DNA of 5,240 nt from Prosthecobacter debontii (GTDB lineage Bacteria > Verrucomicrobiota > Verrucomicrobiia > Verrucomicrobiales > Akkermansiaceae), in assembly GCA_945883455.1 (NCBI GenBank), contig CAMCXJ010000146.1, forward strand, positions 1 to 5,240, given 5' to 3'. This document shows, one piece after another, positions 1 through 4,283 of this stretch. The translations under genes were made by a program, and so were the position numbers. The first letter of the stretch is position 1. Each line of letters begins with the position of its first letter. The notes beneath the pieces are model-generated. The model made no database searches and was not told the origin of the DNA. It saw nothing but the letters and a program-made list of their open reading frames with translations.

Positions 1-1
1 C

Positions 2-73
2 CCAACGCACGAAGAGCGATTCCATGAATTGGATTTCTACTTCCGCAATTTCACCGAAAACGCCAGCAAATGA
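2..73 (+). CDS. C-terminal tail of an unidentified protein (partial, cut by left edge)
   Basis: A frame open from the left edge encodes 23 residues ending in TENASK before a TGA stop at 71-73. The residues are charged and aromatic (ERFHELDFYF), and about 58% of third codon positions are G or C, consistent with coding sequence. The fragment is too short to assign a family. The opposite strand also has an open frame, starting with ATG at 82 and leaving the window, so a divergent gene cannot be excluded. The plus frame is preferred only because of its slightly better third-position GC. Confidence 0.4.
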   Translation, partial: PTHEERFHELDFYFRNFTENASK

Positions 74-142
74 ACCTTTCATCCGACCAAAATGACGTTT
101 GCATCGCTCCGTGCTGCAAGCGTTCCTTGCGGAAAAGAATTC

Positions 143-170
143 TTGGCAAAGCGATCATGAGAAATACGAT
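143..170 (+). promoter_or_regulatory. Candidate sigma-70-type promoter for the EF-hand lipoprotein gene
   Basis: TTGGCA at 143-148 matches the -35 consensus at five of six positions. After a 16-bp gap, TACGAT at 165-170 matches the -10 consensus at four of six. Transcription would start near 177 and leave a leader of about 90 nt before the ATG at 268. The rest of the 74-267 gap shows nothing else I can name. Matches this good arise by chance, so this is a weak call. Confidence 0.22.
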
Positions 171-267
171 GAGTTGGTAGAGATTCTTCTATGTTTCACC
201 CTACCCGGTTCAACCCTACAGCTTAACCGTAACCCTTCTCCAGAAAGCAAACTCCCAGTTACCAGAT

Positions 268-693
268 ATGAAATTCATCTCGATCATCCCCCTCTTCGCT
301 GCCGCATTTGCCGTTACCAGTTGCGTCACCCGATCCACCGTTCCCACTCCACAGCAGTCCTTTGAGAAAGCCGATATCGATGGCGATGGGATGGTCTCAC
401 GGTCCGAGTATGACTCCCACATGATCGGCGAAATGTTTGTTCGCTTCGACAAGAACCAGGACTCGGTCATCACCCGGGAAGAGTTCCTCGAAAACGGCGG
501 CACCGCCGAGGGTTTCCGCAGGATCAATACCAGCGGTTCCGGGAAGATCACGCTGGCGGAAGCCAAGGCTAGCGCAGTTGTGCGCAAGAGCTTGGATGCA
601 CCCTTTAAGGAAGCCGATGCAAATCGCGACGGCCAGGTGTCCTTGGCCGAGTTCCTCAGCTACAGGAAAAACGCATTGGATTACGTTAGATGA
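268..693 (+). CDS. EF-hand calcium-binding lipoprotein, 141 aa
   Basis: The N-terminus is a lipoprotein signal: K2, a hydrophobic run at about 3-16, and the lipobox V-T-S-C with the acylated cysteine at 19. Residue +2 after the cysteine is Val rather than Asp, so by the enterobacterial sorting rule it would go to the outer membrane; applying that rule here is inference. The mature part holds four regularly spaced 12-residue EF-hand loops. Loop 1 (36-47, DIDGDGMVSRSE), loop 2 (61-72, DKNQDSVITREE) and loop 4 (117-128, DANRDGQVSLAE) keep Asp at position 1 and Glu at position 12. Loop 3 (87-98, NTSGSGKITLAE) has Asn at position 1 and Ser at 3 and 5, so it probably binds weakly or not at all. Two EF-hand pairs anchored in an envelope membrane suggest calcium sensing or calcium-dependent stabilisation; the partner is unknown. 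The ATG has no clear Shine-Dalgarno sequence but is the only start that gives the lipoprotein signal. Confidence 0.88.
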   Translation: MKFISIIPLFAAAFAVTSCVTRSTVPTPQQSFEKADIDGDGMVSRSEYDSHMIGEMFVRFDKNQDSVITREEFLENGGTAEGFRRINTSGSGKITLAEAKASAVVRKSLDAPFKEADANRDGQVSLAEFLSYRKNALDYVR

Positions 694-773
694 GAAACGT
701 CCAGGTGCGGAGAACGATGTTCCCTAGCATATCCACCGATTCCAAGTCCTCTATCCCTTATGGGACAAGGAAG

Positions 774-846
774 TGGAGCGTAGCGGATTCGAACCGCTGA
801 CCCCTTGCATGCCATGCAAGTGCTCTACCAACTGAGCTAACGCCCC
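774..846 (-). tRNA. tRNA-Ala, anticodon GGC
   Basis: The minus strand folds into a complete 73-nt cloverleaf: acceptor GGGGCGT/ACGCTCC, D arm GCTC-AGTTGGTA-GAGC, anticodon stem CTTGC/GCAAG around the loop ATGGCAT, a five-base variable loop, and T arm AGCGG-TTCGAAT-CCGCT. The anticodon at tRNA positions 34-36 (window 813-811) is GGC, which reads the alanine codons GCC and GCU. The acceptor has the G3:U70 wobble pair that is the main alanine identity element. The discriminator base is A73. The next bases are CTT, so the CCA end is not encoded and must be added by tRNA nucleotidyltransferase. The gene lies 193 bp downstream of frr on the same strand and converges with the EF-hand gene. Confidence 0.97.
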
Positions 847-857
847 GTTACCGGGTG

Positions 858-874
858 GCCGCTGGATCAGCGGC
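858..874. repeat. Perfect hairpin just upstream of tRNA-Ala
   Basis: GCCGCTG and CAGCGGC form a perfect 7-bp inverted repeat around a 3-nt loop. It lies 11 nt before the 5' end of the tRNA in its direction of transcription. No T-run follows on either strand, so it is unlikely to be an intrinsic terminator. It could be a processing hairpin in the pre-tRNA leader if the tRNA is read from an upstream promoter; that role is inferred. Confidence 0.5.
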
Positions 875-918
875 GGGGGGCAGGTTTAGGTGAGGACGCG
901 GATGCTGCGCAAGCCGAA

Positions 919-957
919 AAACTCAGAAACTCGAAACTTTAAACTCTAAATTTCAAG
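919..957 (-). repeat. AT-rich tract with 7-nt period (copy 1)
   Basis: Read on the minus strand this tract is a series of degenerate 7-nt units close to GTTTARA: ATTTAGA, GTTTAAA, GTTTCGA, GTTTCTGA. Its core at 933-950 is an exact inverted copy of the 18 bases at 1701-1718. Part of it (934-944) is also an inverted copy of 1017-1027. It lies between frr and tRNA-Ala. Confidence 0.65.
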
Positions 958-1011
958 GAAGAGGAAGATCAATGCGAAGAATCGGGGATCGTTGCGAATC
1001 GCGACTCTTGC

Positions 1012-1048
1012 TTAAGGTTTAAAGTTTAAAATTTAAGATTTAAATCTT
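1012..1048 (+). repeat. AT-rich tract with 7-nt period (copy 2), overlapping the frr stop codon
   Basis: On the plus strand the tract reads as 7-nt units GTTTAAA, GTTTAAA, ATTTAAG, ATTTAAA. It ends in the perfect 14-bp palindrome AAGATTTAAATCTT (1035-1048), which contains the frr stop codon (1040-1042) and the last two frr codons. It is opposite in orientation to copy 1 and the same as copy 3. Confidence 0.65.
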
Positions 1049-1609
1049 CATCAGATCCTCTTCCTTGGCGGCGGCGAGTTCGTCGATCCGCTTGGTGAAT
1101 TTGTTGGTCAGATCCTGGATGGACTTCTCGTGAGTCTTGAGGGTGTCCTCGGTGAGGATGTTGTCGGCCTTCATTTTTTTCGCCTCGTCGATGCCGGCCT
1201 TGCGGGAGCCGCGGAGGCGGACTTTGGCTTCCTCGGCCAAGGTCTTGATGAGTCTCACCATGTCGCGGCGGCGTTCTTCGGAGAGTTCCGGGATGGGGAC
1301 TCGGATCGAGCGCTCGGCAGCGGCAGGGTTGAGGCCGAGCTTGGATTCGCGGATCGCTTTTTCGATGTCGCGGGTTGTGGAGGGATCGAAGGGCTGGACG
1401 TTGAGCATGCGCGGCTCGGGCGAGCTGATCACGGCGAGGCTTTTGAGTTTCTGCGTGGCTCCGTAGGCGTGGATGTAAACGTCGAGGTTGTCGATCAGGG
1501 CGGGGGAGGCTTTCCCAGTGCGAACGCCGGAGAAATCCTGGACGAGATGATCGATCCCGGCGGACATGTGTGCTTCGACTTCTTTGATGGCGGTGGCTGG
1601 ATCTTGCAT
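1040..1609 (-). CDS. frr: Ribosome recycling factor
   Basis: The 189-residue product is a full-length RRF (family usually about 185 aa). With EF-G, RRF splits the post-termination ribosome so that subunits, mRNA and tRNA can be reused; it is cytosolic and essential in most bacteria. Recognisable blocks are VRTGKASPALIDNLDV (29-44), which leads from the first helix into domain II, DIEKAIRESKLGLNP (81-95) and IRVPIPELSEERRRDMV (102-118), followed by the long charged helices of the three-helix bundle to residue 189. The segment usually close to R-N-x-R-R-D/E is here RGSRKAG (133-139), a mild divergence. The ATG at 1607-1609 gives the family N-terminus; the bases before it (ACAACCACC) contain no Shine-Dalgarno sequence. 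It lies 107 bp downstream of pyrH on the same strand, the usual pyrH-frr order, and both flanks carry 7-nt-period tracts. Confidence 0.97.
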   Translation of the reverse strand: MQDPATAIKEVEAHMSAGIDHLVQDFSGVRTGKASPALIDNLDVYIHAYGATQKLKSLAVISSPEPRMLNVQPFDPSTTRDIEKAIRESKLGLNPAAAERSIRVPIPELSEERRRDMVRLIKTLAEEAKVRLRGSRKAGIDEAKKMKADNILTEDTLKTHEKSIQDLTNKFTKRIDELAAAKEEDLMKI

Positions 1610-1633
1610 GGTGGTTGTAGGTTAAGATTTTCA

Positions 1634-1668
1634 ACGCAGAGGCGCGGAGGTCGCGGAGGGACGCGGAG
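1634..1668. repeat. GC-rich 9-nt-period repeat between pyrH and frr
   Basis: The 35-nt stretch consists of four imperfect 9-nt units around CGCGGAGGT: ACGCAGAGG, CGCGGAGGT, CGCGGAGGG and ACGCGGAG. It resembles the short ACGCAGAG/CGCGGAG-type intergenic repeats I recall from many bacterial genomes, including PVC-group ones; that resemblance is from memory and was not searched. It lies 25 bp before the frr start codon, in the putative pyrH-frr transcript. Confidence 0.6.
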
Positions 1669-1683
1669 CTATGGTTGTTTTTC

Positions 1684-1719
1684 TAAATTAAGATTTAGAG
1701 TTTAGAGTTTAAAGTTTCA
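1684..1719 (+). repeat. AT-rich tract with 7-nt period (copy 3), overlapping the pyrH stop codon
   Basis: On the plus strand the units are ATTTAGA, GTTTAGA, GTTTAAA and GTTTCAC, the last containing the complement of the pyrH TGA stop (1717-1719). The 18 bases at 1701-1718 match the reverse complement of 933-950 exactly, so frr is bracketed by inverted copies. The tract is far more AT-rich than the surrounding genes. Confidence 0.7.
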
Positions 1720-2454
1720 CTCCCCGTGAACGAGGGTGCCGATGGGCTGGGAGTGGAGGGCGTGGGAGAGGTTGCCGTTGGGGCCGAGGTCGAAAATGAC
1801 GATGGGGATGTTATTGTCCATGCAGAGGCTGAAGGCGGTGGCGTCCATGACGCTGAGGCGATTTTCCAAGCAGTGCTGGAAGGTGACGGTCTCGAAACGT
1901 TTGGCGTCTGGGTTTTTTCTCGGATCCGAATCGTAAACGCCGTCCACTTGGGTGGCCTTGAGGATGACGTCGGCGCCCATTTCGCTGGCGCGGAGGGCGG
2001 CAGTGGTGTCGGTCGAGAAAAAGGGGCTGCCGGTGCCGGCAGCGAAGATGATTACGGTGCCTTTGTCGAGCTGGTGCTCGGCCTTGCGGCGGATGAAAGG
2101 CTCGGCCACGTTTTTCATCTCGATGGCGGACATCACCGTGCAGCGAACACCGATGTGGGAAAGTGCGCCCTCAAGAGCTAAGGCGTTCATGACGGTGGCG
2201 AGCATTCCGACGTAATCAGCTGTCGCGCGATCCATGCCGCGAGCGGAGGCGGCGGCTCCGCGCCAGAAATTTCCGCCACCAACGACGATGGCGAGTTGCA
2301 GGCCGCTATCGACGGCTTCCTTGATCTCCGCGGCGATGCGCTGGACGATTTCGGGTGAAATATTATCCGTCGAGCCGGGCTCGCGAAGTGCTTCTCCGCT
2401 GAGTTTAAGGACGGCGCGTTTGAAGGGGCGTGGGTCTTTCGAAGTGGTTGACAT
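1717..2454 (-). CDS. pyrH: UMP kinase (uridylate kinase)
   Basis: PyrH phosphorylates UMP to UDP with ATP, the committed step towards UTP and CTP; the bacterial enzyme is a cytosolic hexamer of the amino-acid-kinase fold. The 245-residue product is near the usual 240. Visible blocks are the N-terminal phosphate-binding strand and loop AVLKLSGEAL (14-23), the glycine loop IVVGGGNFWRG (56-66), the UMP-site region DYVGMLATVMNALALEG (80-96), FAAGTGSPFFSTDTTAALRA (137-156) and the nucleotide-site segment KATQVDGVYDSDP (166-178). The ATG at 2454 was chosen because the family start falls just before the first strand; an in-frame TTG at 2484 would add ten residues of non-family sequence. Neither start has a Shine-Dalgarno sequence at a normal distance. 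frr follows downstream; rpsB-tsf, the common upstream partners, are absent, and a secreted-protein gene ends 78 bp upstream. Confidence 0.97.
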   Translation of the reverse strand: MSTTSKDPRPFKRAVLKLSGEALREPGSTDNISPEIVQRIAAEIKEAVDSGLQLAIVVGGGNFWRGAAASARGMDRATADYVGMLATVMNALALEGALSHIGVRCTVMSAIEMKNVAEPFIRRKAEHQLDKGTVIIFAAGTGSPFFSTDTTAALRASEMGADVILKATQVDGVYDSDPRKNPDAKRFETVTFQHCLENRLSVMDATAFSLCMDNNIPIVIFDLGPNGNLSHALHSQPIGTLVHGE

Positions 2455-2532
2455 CGGGCGATAGGTTGAACACGCCAGGCGCAAGCTCCAACTCCGAACA
2501 TGCGGGATGTGGATTTTTTTTGGGAGACGAAG

Positions 2533-3075
2533 CTACGGCTCCTCTGCGAGCGTGAATGTGACCCCCAGATCGAGCAGGCTGGCGTTGTTCTCGCTGGTTC
2601 CGGTGATGGCTACGATGACATTGAGCGGCTCGGTTTGCGGGCGGTCATATTCCTCCAGGGTGCGGCGAAGGGCGACGAGGGAGAGTTTCAGCAGCTGACG
2701 GCTAGTGAGATCTACCTCCACCGGGATGCTCAGCTGGCTGACATCGATCTCCACCAACAGGCTCTTATCGGTCAGTTCGGCACTGATGTTCACGTTGCAG
2801 AGGACGAGCAGATTCGCTTCCTCGACCTTGTAGTTCGGGTTGTTGGTGGGGAGTTTGTGGGGAGTGCGGATGGACTCGACGAGGACTTCGGGAAACGCGC
2901 CGGTGAGAGCCATCGGGCGGGCGATGACGGTGGCCTGGAGGGCCTCTCCGGTATCCGCGATCATGCCGTCCACATCCGTGCCGTGGAGGCTGACCGGCTC
3001 GTGGATGGAAACGACCGTGATCGTGCTGGCGAAGATCCGGGTGGTGAGGAATAGGGCGATGAGGAGGGTTTTCAC
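2533..3075 (-). CDS. Secreted protein of unknown function, 180 aa
   Basis: I do not recognise the family. The product starts with a Sec-type signal peptide: K2, hydrophobic core at about 4-12, and a likely signal peptidase I site after Ala16 (I-F-A then S-T). The mature part of about 164 residues has no cysteine-rich or catalytic motif that I can name. Alternating hydrophobic stretches in the second half (for example LLVLCNVNISAEL and LNVIVAITGTS) suggest a mainly beta-strand fold, with one likely helix around LLKLSLVALRRTLEEY. The start codon is GTG (3073-3075), chosen because it gives a clean signal peptide. The gene stops 78 bp before pyrH on the same strand, so it may share a transcript with pyrH-frr, an odd partner for housekeeping genes. 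A 184-residue plus-strand frame covers the same region but has the acidic, low-complexity look of an antisense shadow. Confidence 0.72.
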   Translation of the reverse strand: MKTLLIALFLTTRIFASTITVVSIHEPVSLHGTDVDGMIADTGEALQATVIARPMALTGAFPEVLVESIRTPHKLPTNNPNYKVEEANLLVLCNVNISAELTDKSLLVEIDVSQLSIPVEVDLTSRQLLKLSLVALRRTLEEYDRPQTEPLNVIVAITGTSENNASLLDLGVTFTLAEEP

Positions 3076-3120
3076 GTAGTGAGATTGTTAGAAATTATTG
3101 GCCTTTGCGAGCCGAAACTT

Positions 3121-3225
3121 GTGTGGGGCGGGTGTTGTTCCCGCTTCACGGACACAGGATCTTTCCAGCCAGCGGAGCGCGGGGGCGCACTCCGCGACAC
3201 GCGGGGGCGCGTATGCTCCCCGCAC
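3121..3225. repeat. GC-rich hairpin cluster downstream of rplT, probable dispersed repeat
   Basis: This 105-bp stretch is much richer in G and C than the AT-rich bases on its left. It contains a 5-bp stem GCGGG/CCCGC (3128-3144) with a 7-nt loop. It also contains a longer hairpin at 3172-3195, a 10-bp stem with one wobble or mismatch and a 4-nt loop. The sequence GCGGGGGCGC occurs twice, at 3179-3188 and 3201-3210. Compact back-to-back hairpins in a gap are typical of REP-like dispersed repeats, but only one copy is visible here. Confidence 0.45.
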
Positions 3226-3258
3226 AAAAAAGCCGCACGGCGTTTCCACCGGGCGGCT
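3226..3258 (-). terminator. Intrinsic terminator of the rpmI-rplT transcript
   Basis: On the minus strand, AGCCGCCCGGTG pairs with CGCCGTGCGGCT around a GAAA tetraloop, giving a 12-position stem with a single C-T mismatch and one G-U pair. It is followed at once by TTTTT (3230-3226). It lies 28 bp after the rplT stop codon in the direction of transcription, where an operon-ending terminator should be. This also implies that the secreted-protein gene downstream has its own promoter between about 3076 and 3225. Confidence 0.88.
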
Positions 3259-3286
3259 GGTTGATGTTACTTGGATACGCTACGGG

Positions 3287-3664
3287 TTACGCGGCGGAAG
3301 CGGCCTTCTTTTCGAGGGCTTGCTTTGCCTGCGCGACGATGGCGGAGAAGGCAGCGGCGTCGGTGATCGCGAGATCCGAGAGGATCTTGCGGTCGGCCTC
3401 GATGCCGGCGGCCTTCAGTCCCTCGATGAAGCGGGAGTAGGTGATTCCCTCGGCACGGACGGCGGCGTTGATACGCTGAGTCCAGAGACGGCGGAATTGC
3501 CCTTTGCGGCGCTTGCGGTCGCGGTATTCGTATTGTTGCGCTTTGCGGACGGCGTCCTTGGCGTAACGGAAGAGCTTCGAGCGGAAACCGCGGAAGCCCT
3601 TGGCCCGCAGGATCGTGCGCTTACGGCGCGCACGGCTGGCGGGAGAATTTGTCGTTCTTGGCAT
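3287..3664 (-). CDS. rplT: 50S ribosomal protein bL20
   Basis: bL20 is an early-assembly 23S rRNA-binding protein of the large subunit. The 125-residue product is slightly longer than the usual 117-120. It has the extended basic N-terminal tail (ASRARRKRTILRAKGFRG, 9-26) followed by the globular family signature: SKLFRYAKDAVRKAQQYEYRD (29-49), FRRLWTQRINAAVR (57-70), YSRFIEGLKAAGIEADRKIL and a final helix with an Ala/Lys-rich tail. The ATG at 3662-3664 gives the expected MPR start; the preceding bases (ACAGAACACA) have no Shine-Dalgarno sequence. It follows rpmI by 143 bp, a wide gap for this pair that contains two small hairpins, and is closed by a strong terminator. In E. coli and B. subtilis bL20 represses its own operon by binding mRNA; whether that happens here is not shown by the sequence. 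Confidence 0.98.
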   Translation of the reverse strand: MPRTTNSPASRARRKRTILRAKGFRGFRSKLFRYAKDAVRKAQQYEYRDRKRRKGQFRRLWTQRINAAVRAEGITYSRFIEGLKAAGIEADRKILSDLAITDAAAFSAIVAQAKQALEKKAASAA

Positions 3665-3729
3665 TGTGTTCTGTGGTTATGAGCAGGTCGTTTGTTGTCA
3701 TTCATCCCGCGGTCTCACCTGTTCGTGTC

Positions 3730-3779
3730 TCCGGATTTCCCGGATCAGGCCGTGTGGATGCCGTCCGTTACGCGGACGG
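3730..3779 (-). promoter_or_regulatory. Two hairpins in the rpmI-rplT intercistronic region
   Basis: CCGTCCG (3761-3767) and CGGACGG (3773-3779) form a perfect 7-bp stem with a 5-nt loop. TCCGG (3730-3734) and CCGGA (3740-3744) form a second, 5-bp stem. No T-run follows on the minus strand, so they are not intrinsic terminators. They lie in the 143-bp gap before rplT, where a bL20-responsive mRNA element would be plausible. That role is speculation; RNA stabilisation or processing is equally possible. Confidence 0.35.
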
Positions 3780-3807
3780 GGTCGTGGCTATCGTTTCGTC
3801 TTCTATC

Positions 3808-4017
3808 TCAATGGAAGGGAAGGTTCTCCTTGACTCTCTTGATGTCAGCGTCCGACACGAGTCCGGCCTTGCCGAGAGCGCGTTTGCGCTTGCGGCTCTT
3901 GCACTGAAGCAAGTGGCGTTTTCCCTGATGTCTACGCAGGATCTTCCCTGTGCCAGTGACTTTGAAGCGCTTGGCGACGGCTTTCCGTGTTTTTGCTTTT
4001 CCTCCAACTCTTGGCAT
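3808..4017 (-). CDS. rpmI: 50S ribosomal protein bL35
   Basis: bL35 is a small, very basic protein of the large ribosomal subunit. The 69-residue product (usual length 64-66) carries the family signature AKRFKVTGTGKI (15-26), GKRHLL (32-37), SRKRKRALGKAGLVSDADIKRV (from 41) and ends LPFH. The N-terminal MPRVGGKAKTRKA is slightly longer than the common MPKMKTHRGA start. The ATG at 4015-4017 is directly preceded by TTCGCGCCCC, with no Shine-Dalgarno sequence. It is the first gene of a two-gene unit with rplT. infC, which precedes rpmI in many bacteria, is absent: upstream is a 266-bp gap and then divergent nuoF. Confidence 0.97.
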   Translation of the reverse strand: MPRVGGKAKTRKAVAKRFKVTGTGKILRRHQGKRHLLQCKSRKRKRALGKAGLVSDADIKRVKENLPFH

Positions 4018-4132
4018 GGGGCGCGAAAACTACGGAACCGAGAGAACTTGGCAAGACAAAAGTGGGCTAAAAAATTCGTCCGACCGGGCGGGTTCCTCCA
4101 CTAGGGAGAAAACTTGCCTGAATGAAAAAGAG

Positions 4133-4163
4133 AACCACGGATGCACACGGATGCACACGGATA
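4133..4163. repeat. 10-nt-period repeat, ACACGGATGC-type
   Basis: ATGCACACGG occurs twice in exact tandem (4141-4160), preceded by the partial unit AACCACGG and followed by ATA. Translated on the plus strand it gives NHGCTRMHTD, a phrase I recall from spurious ORFs over short dispersed repeats of the AACCACGGAT type in several bacterial phyla; no search was made. It lies in the divergent region between rpmI and nuoF, 116 bp upstream of the rpmI start. Confidence 0.6.
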
Positions 4164-4207
4164 AGATTCCCAAGGTCGAGTTGCGTCAGGGGGTGAAAGC
4201 GGGCGGC

Positions 4208-4225
4208 TTGTGAAAAATTTCACAA
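4208..4225. promoter_or_regulatory. CRP-family-like operator upstream of nuoF
   Basis: TTGTGAAA and TTTCACAA form a perfect 8-bp inverted repeat around AA. Inside it, TGTGA (4209-4213) and TCACA (4220-4224) are separated by exactly six bases, the E. coli CRP consensus arrangement. The centre is about 67 bp before the nuoF ATG. A possible -10 box CATATT (4265-4270) would put the transcription start near 4277 and the operator centre near -61, the class I activator position. The palindrome is seen directly; binding by a CRP/FNR-family regulator and the promoter placement are inferred. It could also act on divergent rpmI, 190 bp away. Confidence 0.5.
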
Positions 4226-4283
4226 TTTCCCGATTCCGGCTTTCCCAATCCTTCGAACCGCGCTCATATTCCGCCCGCCGCCT

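Noticed and set aside
1..82. Minus-strand open frame starting with ATG at 82 and leaving the left edge
   Set aside because: It opens with MKGSFAGVFGEIAEVE and could be a divergent gene, but it has lower third-position GC than the plus frame and only 27 residues are visible. It is kept as an alternative to the plus-strand tail and not listed.
99..365. Plus-strand 88-residue frame starting with TTG
   Set aside because: Its first third looks protein-like, but it overlaps the EF-hand gene out of frame and turns into shadow sequence there. There is no ribosome-binding site and no recognisable domain.
754..765. Small hairpin TCCC-TTAT-GGGA between the EF-hand gene and tRNA-Ala, as a terminator
   Set aside because: Only 4 bp of stem and no T-run on either strand; too weak to call.
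1026..1634. 202-residue minus-strand frame overlapping frr in another phase
   Set aside because: Arg/His/Pro-rich translation typical of an out-of-frame reading of a GC-rich gene; frr is unambiguous in the other frame.
1130..1705. 191-residue plus-strand frame antisense to frr
   Set aside because: Glycine- and acid-rich low-complexity shadow produced by the GC bias of frr; it also runs through both repeats downstream.
1684..1719. Similarity of the TTTAGAG units to plant-type telomere repeats
   Set aside because: The window is plainly bacterial and chromosomal, the units are degenerate and internal; the likeness is coincidental.
2514..2521. Run of eight T upstream of pyrH
   Set aside because: No stem precedes it on the plus strand, and on the minus strand it is an A-run; not a terminator, and too little for an UP-element call.
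2500..3054. 184-residue plus-strand frame opposite the secreted-protein gene
   Set aside because: Asp/Gly/Glu-rich shadow composition without a domain; the minus-strand frame has a coherent signal peptide and hydrophobic pattern.
3098..3682. 194-residue plus-strand frame across the hairpin cluster and rplT
   Set aside because: It covers the terminator and lies antisense to a certain ribosomal protein gene; the first part is translated repeat.
4027..4054. Possible minus-strand promoter of rpmI (TTGCCA, 16 bp, TAGTTT)
   Set aside because: The -10 box matches only three of six positions and would leave almost no leader; not distinguishable from chance.
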